From positions 62,001 through 126,000 of the forward strand of contig JAEUKA010000056.1 of the NCBI GenBank assembly GCA_016794465.1: a stretch of DNA of 64,000 nucleotides. The letters are read 5' to 3'. This stretch comes from Myxococcales bacterium. Lineage in GTDB: Bacteria; Myxococcota_A; Polyangia; Palsa-1104; JAEUJZ01. A program made the position numbers and the translations under genes. This document shows positions 48,011 to 57,511 of the stretch, in pieces (position 1 is the first letter of the stretch; the number at the start of each line of letters is the position of its first letter). The notes beneath the pieces are model-generated. The model worked only from the letters and a program-made list of their open reading frames with translations. It was not told the DNA's origin and did not search any database.

Positions 48011-48538
48011 CTACTTCTTGCCCTTTTTGGCGGGCTTGGCCGGCGCAGCAACGATATCGACCAGCTCGACATCGAACACCAGCATGCCGTGAGGTCCACC
48101 CGGCCGTCGTGGTGTGTCACCGTAGGCAATGTCAGCGGGCACCCACATCCGGCGCTTTTCTCCCACCACCATCAGCTTCAGCCCTTCTTGCCAGCCTTTG
48201 ATGAGCAGGTCGATCGGAAACTGAGCGACGAAGCCAGCGCCCTTCTTTTCCGACGTGTCGAACAGCTTGCCGTCGGTCATCCAGCCTGAATAACGGACCT
48301 TGACCTCACAGCCGGGCGTCGGATGCGCGCTGCCGGTGCCTTTGGCAAGGACCTTGGTGACCAGGCCAGTTTTGCTCTTCTCACCGTCGGCGGGAGGAGC
48401 GGCGACATCGGACGGAGCTGGCAGATCGGGCAGCGCCGGCTTGGCAGCGACTTCGGCGGGCTTGTCGTCAGCAACAGCGACAGCAGGAGCAGCAGCACAG
48501 AGAAGACCCAACACAGCGAACCCAAGGACTGTACGCAT
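48011..48538 (-). CDS. FKBP-type peptidyl-prolyl cis-trans isomerase, exported
   Basis: 175 residues. Signal peptide (AAAPAVAVA), Pro/Ala-rich linker, then an FKBP domain: VKVRYSGWMTDGKLFDTS, FPIDLLIKGWQEGLKLMVVGEKRRMWVPADIAYGD (parts: KGWQEGLKLMVVGEKRRMW, PADIAYG) and HGMLVFDVELVDI. All FKBP core signature positions are visible. A folding helper for envelope proteins. It is divergent from mfd; their starts are 55 bases apart. Confidence 0.9.
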   Translation of the reverse strand: MRTVLGFAVLGLLCAAAPAVAVADDKPAEVAAKPALPDLPAPSDVAAPPADGEKSKTGLVTKVLAKGTGSAHPTPGCEVKVRYSGWMTDGKLFDTSEKKGAGFVAQFPIDLLIKGWQEGLKLMVVGEKRRMWVPADIAYGDTPRRPGGPHGMLVFDVELVDIVAAPAKPAKKGKK

Positions 48539-48593
48539 GTGGTCACTTTACTTTGCCGACTCCGCGCTCGGCAATGCGGTATAACGCCGCGCC

Positions 48594-51500
48594 ATGGAAC
48601 CGGTCGATACGGACGACCTCCCGGTCAGCCCAGTGCGCGCTGCCCTGCCGCGCCTGCTGTCGCTGCTGGGAGCCGGTAACCGCAGAGTGCGCTGCCTGAG
48701 CGCTGTCGGTCCGCTGCAAGCACTGCTGATCTCTTCGCTCGTCGAGCGCCTGACCGCCAAGTCGCTGCCGCTGGTCGCGGTGGTGGCCGACGAACAGACC
48801 GCGCGAACGCTGCGCAAAGACCTGCAATTTTTCTTGCACCGAGGGCACAACAGCGACGATCCGGCGGCCTCGGACGCGGTGATCGGACTGCCCGAGCTGG
48901 ACGTGACGCCGTGGGCTGATGCGTCCCCCGAGCGAGCCGCCGTGCTGTCACGGATGTCGACGCTGTTTCGGCTGTCGCAAGGGAGTGTGCTGTCGGCGCA
49001 GGTGGTGGTCGCGTCGGTGGAAGCGCTGGCGCGGCGGGTCGTGCCCAAGGATGCGTTTGCCGATCTCGTCGACATCATCGCCGCCGAGGAGGAGCTGGAT
49101 CGCGATCAGACGATCAAGCGCCTCTTGCAAGGTGGCTACACTCGGGCTCCCGTCTGTGAAGATCCGGGGACGTTTGCGGTGCGCGGTGGGGTCCTCGACG
49201 TGTTCGTGCCGCTGTATCGCTTCCCGGTGCGGATTGAGTTTTATGGCGATCTCGTCGAGACGCTGCGCTTTTACGATCCGTCGTCGCAGCGCACGCTTCG
49301 CAAGACCGACGAGATCTACCTGCATCCGGTGCGTGAGACGATCCTGACCCGGGGTCACAAGCTGCGTGAGCGGTTGCTCGAGGTAGGCGATCTGGCAGTG
49401 CATCCGTCGTCGCGGACGCGGCAGATTTTGGAGCAGATCGAGGCCGGCGCGGACTTCTTCGGCGTCGAGTCGCTGATTCCGGCTTTTCACGCGCGGATGG
49501 CGTCGATTGGCGACTATCTGCCCACCGAGGCGACGTTCGTGCTGGTCGAGCCGCATCGCCTCTTCGACGCGCTGAGCGAGCTGCATCGCGACGGAGACGC
49601 GGCCTATCAGAAGCGGATTGCCGAGCACAAGCTGGCGTTTTCGCCGTCCGAGTTTTACCTCACCGTCGACGAGCTGAAGGCGCTGGTGTTTGGCAGTCCG
49701 GCCAGGCCCAGTCAGTGCGTCGAGATCGATCCATTGGTGATTGCCGGCGAAGCCGATCACGTCCCGGCGGTGAAGCTGTGTGGCGAGGATCATCGCCTGC
49801 TCGCCGCCGAGCTACAGCGCGGTCAGAAGGAAAAGCACGAGCACATCTTGCGACCGCTGGTGAGCGTGCTGCGCAAAAACCACGACGAGGGGATTCGCTC
49901 GGTGATCGTCGCTGGTAGCTTGCAAGGCGGGGAGCGGCTCGACGCGCTGCTTCGCGGATATGGACTGAAGCCGCTGCTCCATCGGCCAGGGCTTTCGTCG
50001 CTGGCGGTCGAGCAAAAGAGCGGCGAGGCGCTGCATCACTTCGATCTGCTCGATAGCGATCCGGGGCTGCTGGGACGGCTGGAGATCCGCGTCGGACCGC
50101 TGCTGCGGGGTATCGATCTGCCGCTCGATCGGGTGTCGCTGTTTTCCGAGGCGGAGATCTTTGGCGAAAAGGCGGTGCGGCGGGCGCAAAAGACCTCGAA
50201 GAAGCCGCAGCTTGGCGATCTGAAGAACCTGGAGGTCGGTGGCTTCGTCGTCCATCCGCTGCACGGCGTCGGGCGATATCGCGGCCTGACCAAGCTGCCG
50301 GTGCGCACCGGTGGCGTCGCGATCGACTTCATGCACATCGAGTACGACGGCGGTCAGCTGTATCTGCCGGTGTGGCGACTGAGTGAGGTGCAGCGCTACG
50401 TCGGGGCCGAGGGCATGGCGCCAAAGCTCGACCGGATGGGCGGCGAGACGTGGGCCAAGACCCGCAGCAAAGTGGTGCGCGAGATCCAGCAGGTCGCCGA
50501 GGAGCTGCTGAAGATTTACGCCCAGCGGCAGGCCCTGCCCGGTCACTCGTTTGCGCTCGACAGCGACGGGGAGCAGCTCTTTTCGGAGTTCGAGGCGACC
50601 TTCCCGTTCGAGGAGACACCCGATCAAGAGCGCGCGATCGGCGACGTGCTGTCTGACATGGAGCAGGCGCGGCCGATGGATCGGCTGGTGTGTGGCGATG
50701 TCGGGTACGGGAAGACCGAGGTGGCGATGCGCGCGGCGGTCAAGGCGGTGCTGGCCGGCAAGCAGGTGGCGGTGCTGGCGCCGACCACGGTGCTCGTCGA
50801 ACAGCACGCGGCGACGTTTGCCTCCCGGATGCAGTCGCTGCCGATTACCGTTGCGTCGCTGTCCCGCTTCCGTTCGCGCGCCGAGCAGCTTCAAGAGCTA
50901 AAAGATCTACAGCAAGGCCGGCTGGATATTGTCGTCGGTACGCATCGGCTTCTGTCGACGGATGTCCGCTTTGCCGACCTGGGCCTGGTGATCGTCGATG
51001 AGGAGCAGCGCTTCGGCGTCAAGCACAAGGAACGGCTGCGACAGTTTCGCTCGCAGGTGGATACGCTGACACTGACGGCGACGCCGATTCCTCGCACGCT
51101 GCACATGGCGCTGGCGGGGATTCGCGAGATTTCGATCATCTCGACGGCACCGGCCGATCGCTTGGCGATTCGCACCATCGTCGCGCGCGAGTCGGACGAT
51201 CTCATCCGCGACGGCATCCAGCGCGAGCTCAAGCGCGGCGGCCAGGTCTTTTTCGTCCACAACCGCGTCGAGACGATCGGCAAGTGGGCCCGGCGCCTCA
51301 GCGAGCTGTGTCCCGGCCTGCGCATCCGTGTCGGTCACGGCCAGATGGAAGCCGAGGAGCTAGAGCAGGTCATGCTCGACTTTGTCGAGGGCCGCGCCGA
51401 TGTACTCCTGTGTACGACCATCATCGAGAGCGGGCTCGACATTCCGCGCGCCAACACGATGTTCGTCGACCGCGCCGATACCTTTGGGCTGTCGCAGCTC

Positions 51501-52250
51501 TATCAGCTTCGCGGACGCATCGGTCGCTCGACGCAGCGCGCGTTCTGTTACCTGCTGATTCCTCCCGAGGCGAACATGACCGCCGACGCCAAGCAGCGAC
51601 TTCACGTGCTGCAGCGTTTTTCGGACCTGGGCTCGGGCTTTCACATTGCCAGCCACGATCTGGAGATTCGCGGCGCCGGCGATCTCCTCGGGACTCGGCA
51701 GTCGGGAACCATTGCCGCCGTCGGCTTCGAGCTGTACACCCGCATGCTCGAGGAAGCCGTCGCGGAGCTGCGTGGGCAGCCCTTGGAGCGGCCGCTTGAT
51801 CCCGACCTGACGTGTGACCTGCTCGCCTACATTCCCGAGGAGTTCTTGCCCGACACCGGTCAGCGACTCGATTTTTATCGCAAGCTTGGGCTGGCCGAGG
51901 ACGAGGAGCAGGTCGGCGAGGTGCTCACCGAGCTGTCGGATCGCTACGGCGCGCTCCCCGACGAGGTCAAGTGCCTGGGCGACCTGATGATCGTCAAAGC
52001 GCTGGCCCGCAAGCTGCGCTGCGCGTCGCTGGAGCTGACCGAGTCGCGCCTTGGGCTGAGCCTGCGCGACGATACGCCTCTCGATCCGCTCAAGGTCGCA
52101 AAGCTTGTCAGCAAGCCGAAGTCGCCGTGGCGGCTTACCCCCGATCAGCGCCTACAGCGATCGTGGATCGGCGACAAAGAGCGCGGCGATCGACTACAGC
52201 TGGCCCGAGGACTGCTCGCCGATCTGCTTACGACTGCTGCGACGGGATAA
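48594..52250 (+). CDS. mfd: Transcription-repair coupling factor Mfd
   Basis: 1218 residues. Mfd removes stalled RNA polymerase at lesions and recruits UvrA. The N-terminal UvrB-like module (1-300) shows FAVRGGVLDVF and RIEFYGDLVETLRFYD. The RNA-polymerase-interacting domain starts near 545 with GGFVVHPLHGVGRYRG. Motor domains: Walker A GDVGYGKTEVAMRA near 701, DEEQRFG, TATPIPRTLHMAL, and the TRG motif and LYQLRGRIGRS in domain 2; GAGDLLGTRQSG follows. The C-terminal D7 domain is present. The 3' end overlaps the POT gene by 23 bases. Confidence 0.95.
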   Translation: MEPVDTDDLPVSPVRAALPRLLSLLGAGNRRVRCLSAVGPLQALLISSLVERLTAKSLPLVAVVADEQTARTLRKDLQFFLHRGHNSDDPAASDAVIGLPELDVTPWADASPERAAVLSRMSTLFRLSQGSVLSAQVVVASVEALARRVVPKDAFADLVDIIAAEEELDRDQTIKRLLQGGYTRAPVCEDPGTFAVRGGVLDVFVPLYRFPVRIEFYGDLVETLRFYDPSSQRTLRKTDEIYLHPVRETILTRGHKLRERLLEVGDLAVHPSSRTRQILEQIEAGADFFGVESLIPAFHARMASIGDYLPTEATFVLVEPHRLFDALSELHRDGDAAYQKRIAEHKLAFSPSEFYLTVDELKALVFGSPARPSQCVEIDPLVIAGEADHVPAVKLCGEDHRLLAAELQRGQKEKHEHILRPLVSVLRKNHDEGIRSVIVAGSLQGGERLDALLRGYGLKPLLHRPGLSSLAVEQKSGEALHHFDLLDSDPGLLGRLEIRVGPLLRGIDLPLDRVSLFSEAEIFGEKAVRRAQKTSKKPQLGDLKNLEVGGFVVHPLHGVGRYRGLTKLPVRTGGVAIDFMHIEYDGGQLYLPVWRLSEVQRYVGAEGMAPKLDRMGGETWAKTRSKVVREIQQVAEELLKIYAQRQALPGHSFALDSDGEQLFSEFEATFPFEETPDQERAIGDVLSDMEQARPMDRLVCGDVGYGKTEVAMRAAVKAVLAGKQVAVLAPTTVLVEQHAATFASRMQSLPITVASLSRFRSRAEQLQELKDLQQGRLDIVVGTHRLLSTDVRFADLGLVIVDEEQRFGVKHKERLRQFRSQVDTLTLTATPIPRTLHMALAGIREISIISTAPADRLAIRTIVARESDDLIRDGIQRELKRGGQVFFVHNRVETIGKWARRLSELCPGLRIRVGHGQMEAEELEQVMLDFVEGRADVLLCTTIIESGLDIPRANTMFVDRADTFGLSQLYQLRGRIGRSTQRAFCYLLIPPEANMTADAKQRLHVLQRFSDLGSGFHIASHDLEIRGAGDLLGTRQSGTIAAVGFELYTRMLEEAVAELRGQPLERPLDPDLTCDLLAYIPEEFLPDTGQRLDFYRKLGLAEDEEQVGEVLTELSDRYGALPDEVKCLGDLMIVKALARKLRCASLELTESRLGLSLRDDTPLDPLKVAKLVSKPKSPWRLTPDQRLQRSWIGDKERGDRLQLARGLLADLLTTAATG

Positions 52251-53592
52251 CCCGCCGCAAAAAGCGCAGCTGTGTCAGCAGCAGCAGCGCCGCACAAAGC
52301 AAGCCCGCCGCCACCACCGCAAAGTACTGCGCGTGCGACCAGATCTCCCAGTAGTCACCGAGGACACCGACCAGCAGGTTACCGCTCGCCGTCGACAGCA
52401 GCCACACGCCGATCATCACCCCGACCCAGCGCGGCGGCGCCAGCTTGCTCACAATCGACAGGCCGACCGGCGACAGCAGCAGCTCGCCGATGGTGAACAC
52501 AAAGTAGTACCCGACCAGCCACAGCATGCTCGCCCGCCCACTACCGAGCTGCGCCGCACACAAGCTCAGCAGCCCAAACGCCATTGCCGACAGCACCAGC
52601 CCGAGCCCGATCTTGACCGCGCTGTGAATGCCACGCCCGCCGTACAGTCGCTCGAGCAGCTTCGTCAGCGGCACCGTCAGCAAGATGATGAACCAGGAGC
52701 CCAGACTCGCGAACTGCTCGGGCGCAACCTGCATCGACCAGCCAAACAGCGAAAAGCTGCGATCGGTGTTGTCACGCGCCCAGATTGCCAGCGACGAGCC
52801 AGACTGCATGATCGCGGTCCAAAACGGCAGCGCACAAATGCTGATCAAAAACAGCGCCGCCACCCGCTGCACCGCCGAGGTGGTGTGCTCGGTCTGCTCG
52901 GTCGCCAGCGCTCGGCTCGCGTCCAAGTGCCGATAGCTGCGTGCAAAGTAGAGCAGCACCAGTACCGCGAGAATCAGCCCGACGCCCGCCGCCGAAAAGG
53001 CCACTCGCCAGCCAAAGTGCGTCCGCAGATAGCCACCAATGTTCGGCGAGATCGCACCGCCGACATTGACCGCAAAATAGAAGTACGAAAAGGCGCTGTC
53101 TCGACGCGGATCTCCGGGCGCATACAGGTTGCCGACCAGGGTCGCGATGTTGGGCTTAAACAGGCCGTTGCCGATCACCAGCAGCCCAAACCAAATCACC
53201 ATCGACTCACGCGAGCCGAGGGCAAAGCCAAAGTAGCCGATCGACAGCAGCGCCGCACCGACGGCCACCCACTGCGGCCGGCTCAGCCCGCGCTCTGCGA
53301 TGTAGCCGCCGATGACCGGCGAGAAATAGACCGCCGTGATGTAGTAGCTGAACCACTTCATCGCCGCGCCTTGCGACATCTGCCAGCGCTCGTTCATGAA
53401 CAGCACCAGCAGCGACATCATCAAAAAGAAGCCGAAGCGCTCCCACAGCTCGACGAAGGCCAAGATCCAAAACTCACGCGGGTGCCCAAGAAACGAGGGC
53501 GGCGCCACAGCCGACGGCGGCAGCCCCACCGGAGTCAGGTGTGTGGCCTCACGCGGTCGCAGTTGGGACTTGGCAGCAGAACCGTTATCCAT
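52228..53592 (-). CDS. Peptide MFS transporter, POT/PTR family
   Basis: 454 residues with about 12 membrane spans. Family motif ELWERFGFFLMMSLLVLFM, seen as ExxERFG, is the proton-coupling motif (usual Tyr-Tyr is Phe-Phe here). FKPNIATLVGNLY and SYFYFAVNVGGAISPNIGGYLR (in parts FYFAVNVGG and SPNIGGYLR) match the PTR signature. It imports di- or tripeptides with protons. It converges on mfd and overlaps its end. Confidence 0.9.
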   Translation of the reverse strand: MDNGSAAKSQLRPREATHLTPVGLPPSAVAPPSFLGHPREFWILAFVELWERFGFFLMMSLLVLFMNERWQMSQGAAMKWFSYYITAVYFSPVIGGYIAERGLSRPQWVAVGAALLSIGYFGFALGSRESMVIWFGLLVIGNGLFKPNIATLVGNLYAPGDPRRDSAFSYFYFAVNVGGAISPNIGGYLRTHFGWRVAFSAAGVGLILAVLVLLYFARSYRHLDASRALATEQTEHTTSAVQRVAALFLISICALPFWTAIMQSGSSLAIWARDNTDRSFSLFGWSMQVAPEQFASLGSWFIILLTVPLTKLLERLYGGRGIHSAVKIGLGLVLSAMAFGLLSLCAAQLGSGRASMLWLVGYYFVFTIGELLLSPVGLSIVSKLAPPRWVGVMIGVWLLSTASGNLLVGVLGDYWEIWSHAQYFAVVAAGLLCAALLLLTQLRFLRRVIPSQQS

Positions 53593-53786
53593 TTCATATG
53601 CTCCAGCTTGCTATCAGCGACGAGATCTCCCCGCCAATCGAGCAGCCGGGCGCACATTACCGCTCCCGACCTCAGGGGTGCAAAGTTTCCCTGCATTTTT
53701 CTGACGCCGTCGGACGAAAGCGGAAGCTATCTTGACCCGACGCCGATTCGCTGCTACTCCCGCTCCCAACCGTGGAGCCCTCGCTG

Positions 53787-54764
53787 ATGCTGCGTTCTTC
53801 CTTTGCGCGCCTCTCTCACCGCCTGCTTTTGTGGGGCGTGGCGTCGCTGGCCCTGTGGCTGACTGGCTGCGACACGCCAGGGCCGTCTCTGCCCGACTTG
53901 GCCGATATGTCAAAGCCACCCGCCGATCTGCGCCAATACTGCGACGGCGCGGTCAACATCACCGTCGACCTGCGCAGCACCAGTCCGGGCCGCACGATCA
54001 AGCCGGGCGAGATCGGCAGCCCCTGCACCACCGACACCGACTGCCTCCAAGGCGCAGGCCAGCGCGTCTGCTTCAAAAGCAACCTGCTCAACGACCCCAA
54101 AGGCGCTCCGACCCCCGGCGGCTACTGCTCGGCGGTGTGTGGTGGCGACGCCGACTGTGGGACAAACAACTACTGCCTGAGCTTCCCACCGGCCGCTGGT
54201 GCCTACTGTGTCGCCGGATGCAGCGACGCCGCGACTTGCCGCAAACCGGACTACTTGTGCATGTTCCTCGACACGGTGAGTGCTTGCTTGCCGCGCTTCA
54301 AGAGCATGACCTGTACCCCGACCGACTCGACGCCGTGCAAGACGGTGCTGACCAGTCCAGCTGGGCTCGACGGTGGCTGCGTCCGACAGGCCTACGAGGA
54401 CGACCGCTCGGGCATCTGCTATCCGACCTGCAAGCTCGGGGCGACCTGTCCTCAAGACAGCAGCGGCACCGACCTAAGCTGTCGCTTTTTGAGCAGCTAT
54501 CCGACGGGTGACCACTACGCCGGCAACCTCTGTCTGCCCGGTCCTGCCGTCACGCCCAAGCCCGAGGGCGCGACCTGTGTGTTCGCCGACGAGTGCCAGG
54601 CGGGACTGCAGTGCGATCTGCCTTACGTGAATGACGGCAAGGCTTCTCGTCGCTGTCGTACCCTCTGTGACCTGGGTGCCAGCAGCGCCAGCTGTCCGAC
54701 CGGCCAGGCCTGTCACAACGCATTTGGCACCTGCTCCGGAGCGGGGCTCTGCCGGCCGCTGTAG
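53787..54764 (+). CDS. Cys-rich secreted lipoprotein
   Basis: 325 residues from ATG 53787 (GTG 53772 is possible). Lipobox LTGC (Cys27), Pro/Asp-rich linker, then about 26 Cys in repeated pairs (CTTDTDC, CSAVCGGDADC, CFVADEC-like, CRTLCDLG, CPTGQAC). It looks like the knottin-like or EGF-like Cys-rich surface proteins common in Myxococcota. Ligand unknown. Confidence 0.75.
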   Translation: MLRSSFARLSHRLLLWGVASLALWLTGCDTPGPSLPDLADMSKPPADLRQYCDGAVNITVDLRSTSPGRTIKPGEIGSPCTTDTDCLQGAGQRVCFKSNLLNDPKGAPTPGGYCSAVCGGDADCGTNNYCLSFPPAAGAYCVAGCSDAATCRKPDYLCMFLDTVSACLPRFKSMTCTPTDSTPCKTVLTSPAGLDGGCVRQAYEDDRSGICYPTCKLGATCPQDSSGTDLSCRFLSSYPTGDHYAGNLCLPGPAVTPKPEGATCVFADECQAGLQCDLPYVNDGKASRRCRTLCDLGASSASCPTGQACHNAFGTCSGAGLCRPL

Positions 54765-54770
54765 ATCGAC

Positions 54771-55394
54771 ATGCTGTGGCCGGTGTTTGACGAGCTTTTG
54801 CAGCTGACGACGAGCGAGCCGGAGCAGCTCGTCGCAGCGCGCCGCGTGTTCTCGCAGCTGACGGGCCCCGTCGAGCCCGATCACGAGCTGTACGCCGAGC
54901 GCAGCGATGCCTTCGTCGAGTGGTTCTTGTTCGAGCAGCGGGACGAAGCCGGCCTGACGCGCGTCGAGCGGCGACTGCAAGAGCTGCCTCACACCGACCC
55001 TCACAGGCCGCACCTGCAAGCGCTTCGCTCGTCTCATCGCAGCTTGTTTCAGGTGGTGCGCTTGGTCCCGGGAGGGCTGCTGCTCGATGATCTGATCGGT
55101 GGCGGTCGCTTTTCCGTTGAGGAACGGCGACGGCTCCCCGGCGTCAGTGCTGGCGACCTGTTTGAAGCCCGGCTGATTCCCGATCCCGACCACCGGCCCG
55201 CGCTCTGTTTTGGTCGGGCGCTGCTGTTTCACCCACGGGAAGCGGCCGACGCGGTCCTTGCGCAGGTGCGCCGCGCCCACAGCATCTTGGAGCCTCGCCA
55301 CGAGCTGCTCTCTCGACTGCTGCGCCTGCGTCTGCGCTGCTTTTCTTACCGGCACGTCTCGGCGGCGCGAATCTACGCCCAAGGCGCCGGATGA
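54771..55394 (+). CDS. Conserved hypothetical protein
   Basis: 207 residues, no signal peptide. Start six bases after the Cys-rich lipoprotein stop, probably coupled. Highly helical and Arg/Glu-rich, with VEWFLFEQRDEAGLTRVERRL and FEARLIPDPDHRPALCFGRALLFHPREA (seen as LIPDPD and FGRALLFHP). I do not recognise the family. Confidence 0.65.
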   Translation: MLWPVFDELLQLTTSEPEQLVAARRVFSQLTGPVEPDHELYAERSDAFVEWFLFEQRDEAGLTRVERRLQELPHTDPHRPHLQALRSSHRSLFQVVRLVPGGLLLDDLIGGGRFSVEERRRLPGVSAGDLFEARLIPDPDHRPALCFGRALLFHPREAADAVLAQVRRAHSILEPRHELLSRLLRLRLRCFSYRHVSAARIYAQGAG

Positions 55395-55448
55395 CGGAGC
55401 CGCTCGTTCCTTCGTCCAACCATCCACTTACCTGAGGAGAAATCGCTC

Positions 55449-56174
55449 ATGAAGACCGCACACATCATCGCACCACTCGCCCTGGCACTGGTTGGGCTTG
55501 CAAGCCCTGCGCAGGCAGCCCCGCCCGACCCGACCGGAGGCAAGTTCACCATCGAGGAAGCGACCAAGGGCCTCGCCGGCAAGGGCACCCTCACCGCCAA
55601 AATTGAAACCTCGCTCGGCACCTTCCACTGCGAGCTGTTCGAGCAGCAAGCGCCAAACACCGTCGCCAACTTCGTCGGTCTGGCCCGAGGCATTCGACCG
55701 TTTCTCAACCCGACCACCGGCACCTGGGACAAGCGCGCGTTCTACGACGACCTCGTCTTTCACCGCGTCATCCCGACCTTCATGATCCAGGGCGGCGACA
55801 TCAAGGGCAACGGCACGGGCGAGCCGGGCTATACGATCCTCGACGAAAAAAACGGCCCGAACCGGTTCGATCGCGGCGGCGTGATGGCGATGGCCAATCG
55901 CGGCCCCAACACCGCTGGCTCCCAGTTCTTCATTACCGAGCAAGAGCAGCCACCTCTCGACGACGGTGGTGGCGCCGGTGGTCACTACCAGATCTTTGGC
56001 CACTGCGCCGAGGTCGATCTGGTGAAAAAGATCGCGCGCGTCCCTCGCAATGGCTCGGATCGCCCGCTGCAAGACGTAAAGATCGTCAAGGTCACGATCG
56101 AGCGTGGCGCCAAAGAGCCGGCGATGACGCCCAAAGGTCCCGGCAAAGCAGCGCCCGCCAAGCCAGCCAAGTAG
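55449..56174 (+). CDS. Cyclophilin-type peptidyl-prolyl isomerase, exported
   Basis: 241 residues with TGAGGAGAAA before the ATG. Signal peptide (LVGLASPAQA), a short linker, then the cyclophilin domain: FHCELFEQQAPNTVANFVGLA, FYDDLVFHRVIPTFMIQGGDIKGNGTGEPGY, with catalytic Arg in FHRV; GVMAMANRGPNTAGSQFFIT and GHYQIFGHC. Basic Lys/Pro tail. It assists folding in the periplasm. A fragment of the 178-bp element's end (56205-56225) follows. Confidence 0.93.
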   Translation: MKTAHIIAPLALALVGLASPAQAAPPDPTGGKFTIEEATKGLAGKGTLTAKIETSLGTFHCELFEQQAPNTVANFVGLARGIRPFLNPTTGTWDKRAFYDDLVFHRVIPTFMIQGGDIKGNGTGEPGYTILDEKNGPNRFDRGGVMAMANRGPNTAGSQFFITEQEQPPLDDGGGAGGHYQIFGHCAEVDLVKKIARVPRNGSDRPLQDVKIVKVTIERGAKEPAMTPKGPGKAAPAKPAK

Positions 56175-56204
56175 CATCGCGGCCGATCGTCAGCGTCGGC
56201 CCAT

Positions 56205-56225
56205 AGCCACTTTTTCAGCACGCTG
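56205..56225 (+). repeat. End fragment of the 29.1-kb dispersed element
   Basis: AGCCACTTTTTCAGCACGCTG matches 19 of 21 bases of the right end of the element at 29273-29293. It lies between the cyclophilin stop and the SnoaL-like gene's stop. Confidence 0.5.
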
Positions 56226-56816
56226 CTAGTTGATAAAGCGCCGAGGCCCACGGCTCGGCACATAGAGCGCGAGCAGCTCTTCTCCCGACATGTGACCGTC
56301 CCCACCTTCGAGTGGTTCGCCGTGGAGAGCCGCATGCTCGCCGGACTGCGTCGTCAGCTCGTGATCGTCGATCGCCACCACCGCGTCTGGATCGCCCTCA
56401 TCAAACAAGTCGTCGTCATCATCCAGCTCTGAGCCCGAGTTGAGCGGCCCGGCCTGGTGGTGAAGCAGCCGCCAGTCGTCCTCTTCGCGCACAAACAGGT
56501 TGGTGGCCACGAGCCGCCCGTCGTGAAACGACTCCTCGCAGATGACGATTGCGGTGTCGCCGTACAGCTGCACGCTCGTCTGCTCGGGATAGATCGCGGG
56601 TAAGTTTGAGTGGTGGAGGATCGTCTCCCAGCTGGCCATCACCGTCTCGCGCCCCCGCAGCGGCTGCCAGCCGGGATGGATGCACGATACCTGCGAGCAC
56701 TGCGACCACACCTGGGACATCAGATCCACATCCCGATCGCGCAAGGCCGCATAGAAAGCCCGGTTTTGGGCGAGCACACACGCCTCGTCCAGCGCGGCCT
56801 TCTGAATGTCCTTCAT
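56226..56816 (-). CDS. SnoaL/NTF2-like protein with acidic tail
   Basis: About 196 residues from ATG 56816; ATG 56855 is also in frame. The first 115 residues match the SnoaL/NTF2-like fold (LAQNRAFYAALRDRDVDLMSQVW, MASWETILHH, and WRLLHHQAGP). The rest is acidic (DDDDDLFDEGD) and ends RRFIN. Unknown function; SnoaL-like domains act as enzymes or protein binders. Upstream lies the divergent kinase. Confidence 0.7.
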   Translation of the reverse strand: MKDIQKAALDEACVLAQNRAFYAALRDRDVDLMSQVWSQCSQVSCIHPGWQPLRGRETVMASWETILHHSNLPAIYPEQTSVQLYGDTAIVICEESFHDGRLVATNLFVREEDDWRLLHHQAGPLNSGSELDDDDDLFDEGDPDAVVAIDDHELTTQSGEHAALHGEPLEGGDGHMSGEELLALYVPSRGPRRFIN

Positions 56817-57044
56817 CTGCGTCACCCACAGCGGATACGACAAACCGCCGACCATTGCAATCTGGAAGCAGGCCGAAACGCCGCACCAGGCACCCTGCCC
56901 TGGCTGCAAAACAAAACCGGCTGTCCGCTCTCGCACTTGTCGCAAGCGCCGTGTACCAAGCGGGTCACTAGCGCCTAAAACCGTCGCAGCGTGGTACGAT
57001 GCCAAGTGGGGGTAGCGGAGACTCTCTTCCGCAAGCAAGGCACC

Positions 57045-57485
57045 ATGATCGGTCAACTCGTTGGACACTACAAAGTCGCCCGCAAGATTGGCGACGGCGG
57101 CATGGGCAGCGTCTTCGAAGCAGTGCACGAGACGATCGGTCGACGTGTTGCCGTCAAGGTGCTAAAGCCCCAGTTCTCGAAAGACAAGAACGTCGTCACG
57201 CGGTTCTTTAACGAAGCGCGCGCCGTGAACATCGTCTCGCATCCGGGTGTGGTCGGTAGCTTCGACTACGGCGAGATGCCCGACGGCACCGCCTACATCG
57301 TCATGGAGTATCTCGAGGGCGAGTCGCTGTCGGCGCGAATCAAGCGCACCGCCGGTCCGTTCGGCTTCGACGCGCTCCGCATCGGTCGCCAGATCGGTGC
57401 CGCTCTCGCCGCTGCTCACTCGAAGGGAATTATCCACCGAGAAGCTTACGTAAAATCTAATGTCTGTTCCCAGGTTGACCACTAG
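57045..57485 (+). pseudogene. Serine/threonine protein kinase, truncated at the HRD motif by integration
   Basis: ATG at 57045 starts an intact PknB-type N-lobe: GHYKVARKIGDGGMGSVFEA (glycine loop), VAVKVLK (Lys), RFFNEARAV (helix C Glu), YIVMEYLEGESLSARI (hinge), ending KGIIHR (residues 127-132). The next residue should be Asp of HRD; instead the frame reads HREAYVKSN and stops at 57485. DFG, activation loop and C-lobe are missing. The break is at about 57440-57443, with the recombinase gene starting 70 bases on, so this is an insertion site. The product cannot be an active kinase. Confidence 0.9.
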
Positions 57486-57500
57486 GGGTCACACCGACGG
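57440..57500. other. Candidate integration junction (att) region
   Basis: Kinase homology ends near 57440-57443. Just beyond, 57473-57495 is an imperfect inverted repeat (GGTTGACC / GGTCACACC around ACTAGG), plausibly bound by the adjacent recombinase. The crossover dinucleotide cannot be fixed without the other junction. Confidence 0.5.
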
Positions 57501-57511
57501 AGAAACAGACC

